Source: Solirubrobacter soli DSM 22325
Lineage (GTDB): Bacteria > Actinomycetota > Thermoleophilia > Solirubrobacterales > Solirubrobacteraceae
Assembly: GCF_000423665.1 (NCBI RefSeq)
Contig: NZ_KE384069.1
Span: 62,001-126,000 of the forward strand
Reading direction: 5' to 3'
DNA length: 64,000 nucleotides
In this document: piece after piece, positions 41,946 to 51,730 of the stretch
Numbering within the stretch: the stretch's first letter is position 1
How the letters are laid out: each line of letters starts with the position of its first letter
Notes under the pieces: model-generated
Database searches by the model: none
The model's input: only the letters and a program-made list of their open reading frames with translations
Told to the model about the DNA's origin: nothing
Translations under genes and position numbers: made by a program

Positions 41946-43081
41946 AGCCCGAACCAGCGCGCCCGGCGGGTCGCGCCGAACTGCACCTTCTCGGCGGCGT
42001 ACGCGCCCGACGGGTCGTTGCGTTGGGCCACCGCCGCCGGGCCGCTGAGAAAGTCGACCTCGACCTTGCTGACGAGGCCCTCGCCGAACTCCGCGTAGCA
42101 GATGCCCGACCCGCCGTACGGGTCAGGGGCGTCGCCGCCGGCGATCGTCGCGGCGATGTCATCGGCGACGACCAGCGCGGCCGACTCGGCGAAGATCCCG
42201 GCCTTCGGGACGGTGCGCGGGCCGGTGCATACGTCGCCGATCGCGTAGACCTGCGGGAACTGGGTCCTGAGATTGGTCTGGTCGACCGGCACCCAGCCGT
42301 TGACGGCCAGGCCCGCGGCCGCGAGCGGGTCGGGCGCGCGGTGCTTCGGGATGCCGACGAAGAGATCGTAGGAGAGCGTTTCGCCGTCCGCGAGCTGCGC
42401 GGTGCGCGTGGCCGGGTCGATGCTCGTGACGAGGGTCTGCGAGCGCTCCTCGATGCCACGCGCGGCGAGCCCTTCGCGGAACATCTGTGACACCTCGCCG
42501 GTCACCGGGACCGGGCGCTGCATCGGGAACGCCGAGATCAGTTCCACGGAGTCGCGGATGCCGCGCTGCGCGAAGTACTCGTGCAGCAGGAACGCGCCCT
42601 CGAACGGGGCCGGCGGGCACTTGAAGGGCTGTCCCAGCACCGAGACGACGACCCTGCCGCCGTCGAAGCCGGGGAGCGCGTCGCGCAGCCGCTCCGCGCC
42701 GGCGACGGTGTAGTACTCGAACCCGCCCTCCTCGAGGCCGGGCGTCGCGGCCATGTCGTAGTCGGCGCCCATCGCCACCACGAGGAAGTCGGCCTCGTAG
42801 GTGCCCGCGTCGGTGGTCACATGCCGGGCGGCGGGATCGATCGCGGTCACCGTCTCCTGGCGGAACTCGACCCCGGGCTTGACGAACGCGCTGTAGGGCA
42901 GGCGCACGCTGTCGGCGGTCTCCCGGCCGAGCATCACATCGAGCTTGGAGTACCCGAACACGAACGCGTCGTTGCGGTCGAGCAGCGTGACGCGAACGTC
43001 GTCCTGCAGCGTCTCCGAGAGGCGCGTCGCGAGTTCGAGGCCGCCGAATCCGGCGCCGATGATCAGGACATGTCGCTTCAC
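41942..43081 (-). CDS. Sulfide:quinone-reductase-like FAD oxidoreductase
   Basis: 379 residues. FAD motif VLIIGAGFGGLELATRLSE, second site YAIGDVCTG. The segment GQPFKCPPAPFEGAFLLHEY is the SQR/FCSD-type block with one redox Cys; another Cys lies in GSGICYAEFGEG. The third Cys of classical SQR is not evident in the first half, so an NDH-2-like or other quinone reductase role is possible. No membrane segment; such proteins associate with the membrane peripherally. Convergent with the metallophosphatase. Confidence 0.8.
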   Translation of the reverse strand: MKRHVLIIGAGFGGLELATRLSETLQDDVRVTLLDRNDAFVFGYSKLDVMLGRETADSVRLPYSAFVKPGVEFRQETVTAIDPAARHVTTDAGTYEADFLVVAMGADYDMAATPGLEEGGFEYYTVAGAERLRDALPGFDGGRVVVSVLGQPFKCPPAPFEGAFLLHEYFAQRGIRDSVELISAFPMQRPVPVTGEVSQMFREGLAARGIEERSQTLVTSIDPATRTAQLADGETLSYDLFVGIPKHRAPDPLAAAGLAVNGWVPVDQTNLRTQFPQVYAIGDVCTGPRTVPKAGIFAESAALVVADDIAATIAGGDAPDPYGGSGICYAEFGEGLVSKVEVDFLSGPAAVAQRNDPSGAYAAEKVQFGATRRARWFGL

Positions 43082-43164
43082 GGGATGACCCTACACGGGT
43101 CCGCCGTGAAGGATGTGGACGTTCCCTGAGCCGGTCGGCTCGAAGGTACAGCGACCGCGGCGGG

Positions 43165-43733
43165 GTGGCCGCCGGACGGGCGGCCTGGCAGGAGCTCCTG
43201 GGGTCGGCGGGCTTCGTCTTCTTCCCCGCGGGCGCGACGCAGAACTACGCCGTGGGGATCGAGATCGGCGCGTTCGACGCGCTGACGCTGACCGCGCCGG
43301 CCGGCTCGCCCGCCGCCGGCTCCGCCGTCACCGTCGACGTGCCGGCCCGCGACCACGGCGACGCGCTGTCGGGCCGCCTCGTGCGTTACGCGATCGCCGG
43401 CGCCAACCCGCAGTCGGGGACGGTCACCACGACCGGCGCCGGAACGAGCGCGATCTCGTGGTCCGGCGTGCGCCCGGGCACCGACGCACTCCACGCCTTC
43501 CTGGCATCGCGGGTGCGGCCCAAGACGGGCGACGCCGTGCTGCGTCTCCGCGTGCCGGCGCCGCGCCGAAGGCTGCGGGCACCGTGCGCGTCACGGTCAA
43601 TCCCGATCGGACGGCGCTGCGGACCCTGCGCCGGAGCGGCCGCCTCGCGACCGCGGTGATGCTGACCTTCACTCCGGCGGGCGGGTCGCCGCGCACGATC
43701 TCACTGCCGCTGGTCCTGCGCCTCGCTCGCTGA
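43165..43733 (+). pseudogene. Decayed C-terminal part of an exported Ig-like protein
   Basis: The first frame (43165-about 43560) reads WQELLGSAGFVFFPAG, TLTAPAGSPAAGSAVTVDV and TSAISWSGVRPGTDALHAF, an Ig-like segment with no signal peptide. At about 43560 it degenerates into Arg/Cys-rich sequence, while a second frame picks up KAAGTVRVTVNPDRTALRT and ATAVMLTFTPAGGSPRTISL to a stop at 43733, a typical tail of local exported proteins. The shift equals one missing or two extra bases in a GC-rich run (ccggcgccgcgccg). Both the N-terminus and the reading frame are lost, so this is probably a remnant. Confidence 0.6.
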
Positions 43734-43739
43734 GCCCGC

Positions 43740-44720
43740 TCAGGTCCGGCTCGGCACGCGCTCCGCTGTCGTCGCGAGGCCGACGAGCGCGGCCAGCTCC
43801 TCCTCCGGGCGGCCCGGAGGCAGCACCAGCTGCACGCTGTCGGCCCCGGCCGCCGCCCACGCCGCGAGCTGCTCGGGCAACTCGTCGTAGGTGCCGAACA
43901 GCGTGACCTCGCGCGCCAGCTCCTCGGCCGCGGGCGGCAGCTCCTCGCCCGCGCCCTGGAGCGCCGCGACCGTCGCCGCGTCGGAGAACCGGCCGAGCAG
44001 CCGCGGATAGATCGGGCCCATGCGGGTGGTGTACGTCGTCAGCCACCACGCCGCCAGGCGGCGGGCATGCTCGAGGTCGGGGCCGAGCGCGACCGGCAGG
44101 GCGACCGTCATCCGCGTGGGGCGCGGGACCTCGGCACGCGCCTCGCCTTCGTCCAGCAGCGCGCGCCCCTCGCTCAGCCGCGAGCGAGCCCACAGGAACG
44201 GCGCCCACGCGTCGGCCAGCTCCCCGGCCACCCGGACCGACTCGTCGGCCAGGGCCGCCAGCGCGATCGGAACGGGCACGTCGGGCAAGGCTCCGAGCCG
44301 CAGCGGCCGCGCGCCCGGAGCCGGGTTCGGCAGACGCTCGTCGGCGAGCAGCGCCCGCACGGCGGTCAGCGTCTCGCGCACGTGCGCGACCGGACGCTCC
44401 CAGCGCACCCCGTGCAACCCTTCGGTCAGCGGCGGGCTGCCCGCGCCGAGGCCGAGCGAGAAGCGCCCGGCGGACGCCCGCTGCAGGCCCGCCGCGGCGA
44501 GGGCGATGCTCGCGGGTGTCCGGCCCCAGACGGAGAGCACGCCCGTGCCCAGCTCGACCCGCGACGTCTGCGCCGCCAGCTCCGCGACGAGGATCGTCGC
44601 GTCGTGCGTCCACGCCTCCGCGACACCGACGCTGTCGAGGCCGAGCGCATCGGCCTGGCGGGCGAGCCGCAGGATCGTGTCGACGCGGGTCTCGAAGGGG
44701 GTGAACGCGATACCGGTCAT
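43740..44720 (-). CDS. LLM-class (F420/FMN-dependent) oxidoreductase
   Basis: 326 residues from ATG 44720. Bacterial luciferase-like barrel: ARQADALGLDSVGVAEAW near the start, VELGTGVLSVWGRTPASIAL, then GRFSLGLGAGSPPLTEGLHG, the region shaping the cofactor site in F420-dependent members. Actinobacterial location favours F420 over FMN, by inference. Shares no operon; the divergent regulator gene starts 97 bases away. Substrate unknown. Confidence 0.85.
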   Translation of the reverse strand: MTGIAFTPFETRVDTILRLARQADALGLDSVGVAEAWTHDATILVAELAAQTSRVELGTGVLSVWGRTPASIALAAAGLQRASAGRFSLGLGAGSPPLTEGLHGVRWERPVAHVRETLTAVRALLADERLPNPAPGARPLRLGALPDVPVPIALAALADESVRVAGELADAWAPFLWARSRLSEGRALLDEGEARAEVPRPTRMTVALPVALGPDLEHARRLAAWWLTTYTTRMGPIYPRLLGRFSDAATVAALQGAGEELPPAAEELAREVTLFGTYDELPEQLAAWAAAGADSVQLVLPPGRPEEELAALVGLATTAERVPSRT

Positions 44721-44816
44721 CGCCTCCGATCGTCGCGCCCGTCCGCCACGCGCGCAATCGGGAGCACACCCTGAACTTTCCTTGACTCCGCGCCCGCCGT
44801 CGCATAGGAAGCGCCG

Positions 44817-47052
44817 ATGAGCGCGGGAGCGGCGATGGGGCCGGGTGTGGAGATCGTCGCGACGAAGTTGCATGCGCCGACCGTGAACACGGGGTTCGTG
44901 CCGCGCGACATGCTCGTCGTCCGGCTCGCGTCGGGCGTCAGCGGCCGGCTCGTGCTGGTCTCGGCGCCCGCGGGCTGGGGGAAGACGGTGCTGCTCGCGC
45001 AGTGGCGGCACGCGGAGCAGGACCACCGGCCGTTCGCGTGGGTCTCGCTCGATCCGGCCGACGACGACCCCGTGCGGTTCTGGAGCTACGTGGTGGCGGC
45101 GCTGCGGACGGTCGTGCCCGGGTTCGGCGGCGGTGTGCTGGCCGCGCTGCCGAACGCCGGTCCCGCCCTGAACGCGATCGTGCTTCCGCGACTGATCAAC
45201 GAGCTCGCGGAGCTGCCTGAGCCGGTCGTGCTCGTCCTCGACGACTACCACGAGCTGCGCGACGAGCTCGTGCACACGTCGGTCGCGTACCTGCTGCAGC
45301 ACGCGCCCCGCACGCTGCAGATCGCGCTCGCCACCCGCGTCGACCCGCCGCTGCCGCTGGCGCGGCTGCGCGCCGCCGGCGAGCTGACCGAGATCCGCGC
45401 GGCCGACCTGCAGTTCGACGCGCCGGAGGCCGAGGCGCTGCTCAACGGCTCGCTCGCGCTGGGCCTCGAGCCCGGCGACGTCGAGCTGCTGCACGCGCGC
45501 ACCGAGGGGTGGCCGGCGGGGCTGCAGCTCGCCGCGCTGTCACTGCGCGGCGTCGAGGATCGCGCCGCCTTCATCCGTACCGGCGGGGACCGGCAGATCG
45601 CGGACTACCTGCGCGAGGTGCTCGAGAGCGTCACGCCGCGGCTGCGCGACTTCCTCCTGCACACGTCGATCCTCGAGCGGATGTGCGCGCCGCTGTGCGC
45701 CGCGGTCACGGGCGACGACGACGCGGCGTCACTGCCTCACCGAGGCGCATCGCTCGAACCTGTTCCTGGTCGCGCTCGACGATCGCGGGCACTGGTATCG
45801 CTACCACCACCTGCTGCGGGAGCTGCTCCACCACGAGCTCGCCCAGCGCGACCGGGCGCTGCTGCGCGATCTGCACGCCCGAGCGTCGGCCTGGCACTGG
45901 CGGGCGGGGAACATCGACGAGGCGATCACCCACGCGATCGCCGCGGACGAGACCGACAGCGCGAGTGACATGATCGCCGCGCACTGGCAGCAGGTCGCTC
46001 AGGGCGACCCGCGGGTGGTCGACCGTTGGCTGAAGGCGCTCGACCAGGACGTGATCGTCGCGGATGCCCGGCTGTGCATCGCTCTGGGCTGGACGTCGAT
46101 GCTCACAGGCCGCTTCGAGGCCGTCGAGCCGCTGCTCGAGGCCGCGGAGCGCAACCCGCTCCGCGGCGCCGCCCCGGACATGCTCGGCACGCTCTCCGGC
46201 AAGGTCGCCCTCACCCGCGCGTCGCTGGCCTACATGCGCGGGAACGTCGGCCGCACGGAGGCGATGGCCGCCATCGCCGCGGAGGAGGAAGCGCCCGCGG
46301 CGCGGTTCCTCGCGGGCATGATGCTCGGCGCCGCCCGGTACTTCGCGGGCGACCGCGACGCTGCCGTCGCGGCGCTCGAGCCCACCCACTTCGCCCTGCA
46401 GCAGGCTCCCCAGCCGCAGATGCTGCTCACGACGCTCGGCCTGCTCGCCGCGGCGCGGCTCGATGCCGGCGACACGGACACGGGCACCCGGCTGGTCACC
46501 GAGGCGGAACAGCTGATCGACGAGTTCGGGTTCGCGGAGGCTCCCACCGCGTCGCTGGCCCACACCGCCGCGGGGATGCTCGCCGAGACCCGCGGCGACC
46601 TCGACGAGGCCGACCGCCTCTACGAGCGTGCCGCGGTGCTCGCGGCTCGCGCCGCGTGGCCGCTCGACCACGCCCACGCTCTGCTCGCCCAGGCCACGAT
46701 GCGCCGGCGGCGGCGCGATGTCAGCGGCGCCCGCGCGTTGGCCCGCGAGGCGCGCGCCGTCGTCGACGCCTGCCCCGACCCCGCTGCGCTCGCGGACCGC
46801 CTGGCGGCGCTCGAACGCGCGCTCCAGCTCGCTCCGGGCGCCCCGCGCGACCGGCTCGACGAGGAGCTGAGCGAACGCGAGCTGACCGTCCTGCGGCTCC
46901 TTGCGACCGAGCTGTCGCAGCGCGAGATCGGCAACGAGCTGTTCGTCTCGCTGAACACCGTCAAGAGTCACTCGCGCACGCTGTTCCGCAAGCTCGGCGT
47001 GTCGAGCCGGGCCGAAGCCGTCGAGCGCGGGCGCGAGCTCGGGTTGCTCTAG
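44817..47052 (+). pseudogene. LuxR/LAL-type (MalT-like) regulator with frameshift
   Basis: Frame 1 from ATG 44817 (AGGAAG 5 bases upstream) has the STAND ATPase: SAPAGWGKTVLLAQW (Walker A), VVLVLDDYHELRD (Walker B), ATRVDPPLPLARLR. At about 45735, after VTGDDDAASL, coding moves one base forward and continues as LTEAHRSNLFLVALDDRGHW, YRYHHLLRELLHHEL, a TPR-like helical region, and an intact LuxR HTH at the end (LSERELTVLRLLATELSQRE, NTVKSHSRTLFRKLGVSS). One extra C in ctgcctcacc explains it. The restored protein is about 744 residues. All motifs survive, so a recent mutation or a sequencing error is likely. Confidence 0.8.
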
Positions 47053-47426
47053 CTGTTGCGCACCGCGTCGGCCGCGGCGAGCAGCGTCGCCGCCAGCCGT
47101 TCGTGCTCCACGACCTCGGCGCAGAGCTCGATGTTGCGGGCGAGATGCTCGAGCGGGAAGTCCCGCGCCACCAGCACGCCCGCGAGCCAGAGCATGTTCT
47201 TCTGGAGGCTGGCGAACCCACGCAGGTCGAGCACGGCCCAGTTGAGCGTGTGCAGCGTGTCGTGGATCTCCCACGGCATCGCCGCGTCGCCGTAGCGCTC
47301 GAGGTCCTCCGGGAACTCGGCGAAGTAGCGCTCGGCGACCGCTTCGGCCCAGGGCGTGAGCTCGATGCGCTCGCCGTCGAGCTCCGCGGTGCGCGGCGGT
47401 GGCATGCCGGCCGGTGGGCGCGTCAT
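47049..47426 (-). CDS. Conserved-looking small helical protein, function unknown
   Basis: 125 residues. After a Pro-rich start the chain is mostly helical: LTPWAEAVAERYFAEFPEDL, EIHDTLHTLNWAVLDLRG, LEHLARNIELCAEVVEHERL. Its ATG overlaps the helicase stop (ATGA), so it is translated with the helicase and may be a partner or a stress protein of the same operon. I do not recognise a family. Stop shared with the LuxR-type gene through CTAG. Confidence 0.65.
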   Translation of the reverse strand: MTRPPAGMPPPRTAELDGERIELTPWAEAVAERYFAEFPEDLERYGDAAMPWEIHDTLHTLNWAVLDLRGFASLQKNMLWLAGVLVARDFPLEHLARNIELCAEVVEHERLAATLLAAADAVRNS

Positions 47427-49957
47427 GTGTGCGAGAAGGATCGGGTGCGGATCACGGGCTCGCCGGCGGCGTCGGAGGCGTCGAGGTCGACCGTGGCGAC
47501 GATCGACCAGTCGTGGTTGCCCTCAGGATCGTCGATGATCTGCCGCACTGTCCACTCGCGGGCGTTCCCCGGCTCGATCAGCAGCAGCCCCGGCGCCCGC
47601 GCCTCCGGCCCGTCGCCGAGGTTCTCGTACTCGTCCCAGTACGCGCCCAGCGCCTCCTCCCAGGCGTGCGCGTTCATCACGGCCTTGCCGGGCAGATCGC
47701 TCTCGAGCGCGGCGAGGTCGTAGTAGCGGTCGCGCGCCGCGAGCTGCACGCGCTGGAACATCGCGTTGCGGATCATCACGCGGAACGCGCGCTCGTTGGC
47801 CGTGATCGGTCGTGGCGGGGCGATCGGCTCGCCCGCGGCGGCAGCCTCCGCGGCACGGGCGACGGACTCGGGGTCCGTCAACGCCTCCCACTCGTCCAGG
47901 AGGGAGGAGTCGATCTGGCGGACGGTCTCACCGAGCCACTCCTCGATGTCATCGAGCTCCTCGGTCTTCACGCGGTCCGGCACGGTCTGGCGCAGCGCCC
48001 GGTAGGTGTCGCTCAGGTAGCGCAGGACGAGACCTTCGGCGCGGGCGATGCCGTAGTAGGCGATGAACTCGGTGAACGTGCGCCCCCACTCGTACATGTC
48101 GCGCACGACGGACTTGGGGGAGAGGTCCGAGTCCAGCACCCACGGGTGGGTCTCGCGGTACAGCGCCAACGCCGTGCGCAGCGGCTCGTCGAGCGGCTTC
48201 GGGTACGTGATCTCCTCGAGCAGCTTCATCCGCTCCTCGTACTCGATGCCATCCGCTTTCATCTGCTGGATCGCCGCGTCCTTCTCCTTCTTGGTCTGCG
48301 CCATCAGGACCGGGAACGGGTCGTCGAGGATCGACTCCACGACCGACAGCACGTCGAGCGCGAAGGTCTCGGACTCGGGGTCGATCAACTCGAAGGCCTG
48401 CTGCGCGAACGACGCCAGCGGCTGGTTGAGCGCGAAGTCGTCCTGCAACGCCGGCGCGAGCTGCAGCGTGCGGCCGTACTCGTCGGGCTCTTCGAGCCAC
48501 TCGAGCACGCCGGAGGTCAGCAGCTCCTCCTGCAGCGACGCGGCCTGCGTGGAGAGGCGGGTGCGCCCGCGCTCGTCCTCGTGGTTGTCCTCCATCAGCT
48601 CGCGGATCGCGACCGCGGGGTCGCGGGCCTGGTTGATGACGTTGAGCAGCATCGCGTGGTTGACCCGCATCCGCGACTGCATCGGCTCCGGCATCGCGGT
48701 GCGCAGCCGCTCATAGGTGTCCTCGGTCCAGCTGACGACGCCCTCGGCGGCCTTGACCTTCTGCACCCGCTTGAGCTTCTTCTCGTCGCCCGCCGCCTTG
48801 GCCACGCGGCGCGCGTTCTCGATCGTGTGCTCGGGCGCCTGCACGACGACGTAGCCGGCGGTGTCGAACCCGGCGCGGCCGGCGCGGCCGGCGATCTGGT
48901 GGAACTCGCGCGACTTCAGGAGCCGGTGGTTGGTGCCGTCGAACTTGGCCAGGCCGGTGAAGACGACCGTGCGGATCGGGACGTTGATGCCGACGCCGAG
49001 CGTGTCGGTGCCGCAGATCACCTTCAGCCGGCCGGTCTGCGCGAGCTGCTCGACGAGCCGCCGGTAGCGCGGCAGCATCCCGGCGTGGTGGACGCCGATG
49101 CCACTGCGCACGAGCTTGGACAGCGTCTTCCCGAAGCCTGCGCTGAAGCGGAACGCGCCGATCGTCTCCGCGATCGCCTCGCGCTCCTCGCGGGTGCACA
49201 GCTTGGCGGACAGCAGCGACTGCGCGGTCTCCAACGCCGACGCCTGGGTGAAGTGCACCACGTAGGCCGGGACCTGGTCGACGCGCACGAGCTCCTCCAG
49301 CAGCTCGTGCAGCGGGGCGAGCGACCAGTTGAAGTGCAGCGGCACGGGGCGCTCGGCGTCGTCGACCAGCGCGGTCTCGCGGCCGGTGCGGCGGGTGAGG
49401 TCCTCGCGCAGCGCCTTGACGTCGCCGAGCGTGCCGCTCATCAGCAGGAACTGGGCCTGGGGCAGGGAGAGGATCGGGACCTGCCACGCCCACCCGCGCT
49501 GCGGCTCCGCGTAGAAGTGGAACTCGTCCATCACGACCTGGCCGATGTCCGCGTCCGCGCCCTCGCGCAGCGCGATGTTGGCCAGGACCTCGGCCGTGCA
49601 GGCGATGATCATCGCCCGCGGGTTCACCGACGCGTCGCCCGTGAGCATCCCGACCCGGTCGGCGCCGAAGATCGCGCACAGCTGGAAGAACTTCTCGCTC
49701 ACGAGCGCCTTGATCGGCGCCGTGTAGAACGTGACGCGGTCGTCGGCGAGCGCGGCGAAGTGCGCCGCGACCGCGACGGTGGACTTGCCGGAGCCGGTCG
49801 GCGTGGCCAGGATCACGTTGTTGCCGCTGAACAGCTCGATCGCGGCCTCTTCCTGGTGCGGGTAGAGGCTCAGGCCCTGCGACTCCGCCCACTCGGTGAA
49901 CGCCTCATAGACGGCATCGGCATCCGGCTCGCTCGGGAGGACATCGATGAGCCGCAT
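47423..49957 (-). CDS. DExH-box helicase with C-terminal DUF3516
   Basis: 844 residues. Helicase core: LYPHQEEAAIELFSGNNVIL, Walker A ATPTGSGKST, motif II MDEFHFY, motif III LMSGTLGD, motif IV-VI region including VICGTDTLGVGINVPIRTVV and HQIAGRAGRAGFDTAG. The C-terminal half (from about residue 480) carries the DUF3516 part, including KPLDEPLRTALALYRETHPW and RYLSDTYRALRQTVPDRVK. The Ski2-like core suggests RNA unwinding; the DUF3516 group is widespread in actinobacteria with no defined role. Middle gene of a three-gene operon. Confidence 0.9.
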   Translation of the reverse strand: MRLIDVLPSEPDADAVYEAFTEWAESQGLSLYPHQEEAAIELFSGNNVILATPTGSGKSTVAVAAHFAALADDRVTFYTAPIKALVSEKFFQLCAIFGADRVGMLTGDASVNPRAMIIACTAEVLANIALREGADADIGQVVMDEFHFYAEPQRGWAWQVPILSLPQAQFLLMSGTLGDVKALREDLTRRTGRETALVDDAERPVPLHFNWSLAPLHELLEELVRVDQVPAYVVHFTQASALETAQSLLSAKLCTREEREAIAETIGAFRFSAGFGKTLSKLVRSGIGVHHAGMLPRYRRLVEQLAQTGRLKVICGTDTLGVGINVPIRTVVFTGLAKFDGTNHRLLKSREFHQIAGRAGRAGFDTAGYVVVQAPEHTIENARRVAKAAGDEKKLKRVQKVKAAEGVVSWTEDTYERLRTAMPEPMQSRMRVNHAMLLNVINQARDPAVAIRELMEDNHEDERGRTRLSTQAASLQEELLTSGVLEWLEEPDEYGRTLQLAPALQDDFALNQPLASFAQQAFELIDPESETFALDVLSVVESILDDPFPVLMAQTKKEKDAAIQQMKADGIEYEERMKLLEEITYPKPLDEPLRTALALYRETHPWVLDSDLSPKSVVRDMYEWGRTFTEFIAYYGIARAEGLVLRYLSDTYRALRQTVPDRVKTEELDDIEEWLGETVRQIDSSLLDEWEALTDPESVARAAEAAAAGEPIAPPRPITANERAFRVMIRNAMFQRVQLAARDRYYDLAALESDLPGKAVMNAHAWEEALGAYWDEYENLGDGPEARAPGLLLIEPGNAREWTVRQIIDDPEGNHDWSIVATVDLDASDAAGEPVIRTRSFSHT

Positions 49958-49964
49958 TGGAGCC

Positions 49965-50579
49965 TTAGAGAGTACGAGCGAGCTCCTCGGGCCGCACGAG
50001 CGCGGGCATGTGGCCGGTGGCGATCGGCTCGGCCTCGACGCCGAGCCGCTCGCGCGCGAGCCGCTGGATGAACGGGTACGGGAACAGGCGGTCGTGCAGG
50101 CCGGCGATCACGCGGATCGGGACGTCCGGCCACTTGTCGAGCGGCCACCGGTCACCGAACGGCTTGTCCTCCTGCCTGGGCTCGCCCCGCTCGCGGGCCT
50201 GTCGGCAGATGGTCTCGGGGACATCGTGGAAGAACGTCTCCCACTCGTCGAACGGCGGCGCGCCCGCATCCGGCAGGCCCGAGGTGGTCCACCACTCGCC
50301 GGGGGTCTCACCGGGCGCGGGGATCATCGGGGCGACGAGGATGATGTTCTTGATGTCGAGGTCGGCCATCGGCGCGGAGAACGCGCCCATCGACTGCGCG
50401 ACCAGCGTGACCTTTTCGCGGTCGCCGGCCGCGGCGGTGATCGCGTCGGCGTAGTCCTGCAGGCCGGCGTCGGGGTCGCCGGTAGGGAGCTCGACGGCGA
50501 TCGCGTCGTCGAGCAGCGGCGCGACGAGGTGCCAGTACCAGGCTTCCCCACCGGCGCCGGGAACGAGAACGTGGGTCAT
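49965..50579 (-). CDS. Alpha/beta-hydrolase (esterase-like)
   Basis: 204 residues. HVLVPGAGGEAWYWHLVAPLL at the start forms the oxyanion-hole strand; the nucleophile elbow is LVAQSMGAFSA (Ser at about 83); Asp in IAGLHDRLFPY and His in ATGHMPALVRPEEL complete the triad. Typical of small actinobacterial hydrolases of unknown substrate. Upstream of the helicase by 7 bases, same strand, so probably co-transcribed. Divergent from the second sensor kinase with 55 bases between starts. Confidence 0.87.
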   Translation of the reverse strand: MTHVLVPGAGGEAWYWHLVAPLLDDAIAVELPTGDPDAGLQDYADAITAAAGDREKVTLVAQSMGAFSAPMADLDIKNIILVAPMIPAPGETPGEWWTTSGLPDAGAPPFDEWETFFHDVPETICRQARERGEPRQEDKPFGDRWPLDKWPDVPIRVIAGLHDRLFPYPFIQRLARERLGVEAEPIATGHMPALVRPEELARTL

Positions 50580-50634
50580 GGTTTCTAGGACGGTTTACCC
50601 GGCCCGGATTCATCGGCCGCTATCACTCGGGGGC

Positions 50635-51720
50635 GTGAACGTCGAGCGAGCGCTGCGTGAGGTGGCCGTCCTGGTGGCGCGTGGCGTCGCCCCGGAGGAG
50701 GTCTTCGACGCGATCTCCGAGCAGGCCGCGCGGGTGTGCGGCGTGGGTGCGGGCGGGGTCGTGCGGTTCGGGGCTGACGGCGCGGCGCTGGTCGGGCGCT
50801 GGGGGGAGCTCGCGCGCGAGGCCTTGCCGCCCGGGATGAGCTTCGCTCTGGACGGCGGCGGCGCCTTGACGCTGGTGCGCGAGACGGGCCTGCCGGCGCG
50901 GTTCGACGACTACGCGGTGGCCGTCGGTGCGATGGGCGCGCTGCTGCGGCCGAGCGGGCTGCGGGCGAGCGCGGCGGCGCCGGTGACGGTCGAGGGCGCG
51001 GTCTGGGGAGCGCTGATCGTGTCCGCGTTCCACTCCGAGACGCTGCCGGTGGACACCGAGGAGGCGCTGGCGGCGTTCACCGAGATCGTCTCGATCGCGG
51101 TCGCGGGCGCGGACGCGCGGGAGCGGCTGCTCGAGTCGCGCGCCCGCTTGGTGCGGACCGCCGACGAGGAGCGGCGGCGTCTGGAGCGCAACCTGCACGA
51201 CGGGGCGCAGCAACGGCTCGTGAGCGCGCGGCTGGCGTTGCGGATGCTGCGCCCGCGGGTGGATGACGTCGCGGCCGTCGACGCGATCCTCGAGGAGCTC
51301 GGCAAGGCGCACGAGGAGCTGCGGGAATTGGCGCGGGGACTGCACCCGGCGGCGTTGTCGCGTGGCCTGGAGGCGGCGATCGGCGCGCTCGCGACTCGGG
51401 CGTCCGTCCCGGTCGAGTACTCGGTCGTCGACGAGCGGTTCGCGCCCGAGCTGGAGATCGCCGTCTACTACGTCGCCTCCGAGGCGCTGACGAACGCCGC
51501 CAAGCACGCTTCCGCCTCGGTGGTGACCGTGTCGGTGAGCGTTGTGGACGGCTCGTTGGTCCTGGTCGTGGCCGACGATGGGCGCGGCGGCGCGGTCGCG
51601 GGCGGCGGCTCGGGGCTCGTGGGGCTGCAGGATCGGGTCGAGGCGCTGCGCGGGCGGCTGAGCGTGACGAGCCCGGTCGGTGCGGGGACGACCTTGCGCG
51701 CGGAGTTTCCACTGGCGTAG
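50635..51720 (+). CDS. Sensor histidine kinase: GAF, HisKA_3, HATPase
   Basis: 361 residues from GTG 50635. Residues about 1-165 form a GAF domain (VNVERALREVAVLVARGVAP, then VEGAVWGALIVSAFHSETLP). Phospho-His in RRRLERNLHDGAQQRLVS, ATPase boxes EALTNAAKHAS and VADDGRGG, closing SGLVGLQDRVEALRGRLSV. The kinase half is closely similar to that of the kinase at 3277-4689, down to LHDGAQQRL. No membrane segment and no adjacent response regulator, so a second cytoplasmic orphan kinase of the NarL type. Confidence 0.9.
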   Translation: MNVERALREVAVLVARGVAPEEVFDAISEQAARVCGVGAGGVVRFGADGAALVGRWGELAREALPPGMSFALDGGGALTLVRETGLPARFDDYAVAVGAMGALLRPSGLRASAAAPVTVEGAVWGALIVSAFHSETLPVDTEEALAAFTEIVSIAVAGADARERLLESRARLVRTADEERRRLERNLHDGAQQRLVSARLALRMLRPRVDDVAAVDAILEELGKAHEELRELARGLHPAALSRGLEAAIGALATRASVPVEYSVVDERFAPELEIAVYYVASEALTNAAKHASASVVTVSVSVVDGSLVLVVADDGRGGAVAGGGSGLVGLQDRVEALRGRLSVTSPVGAGTTLRAEFPLA

Positions 51721-51730
51721 GTTCCCCGCC

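Noticed and set aside
44782..44810. TTGACT with TAGGAA 17 bases downstream before the LAL-type regulator
   Set aside because: The supposed -10 overlaps the Shine-Dalgarno AGGAAG and would leave a leader of about one base or none; probably coincidence.
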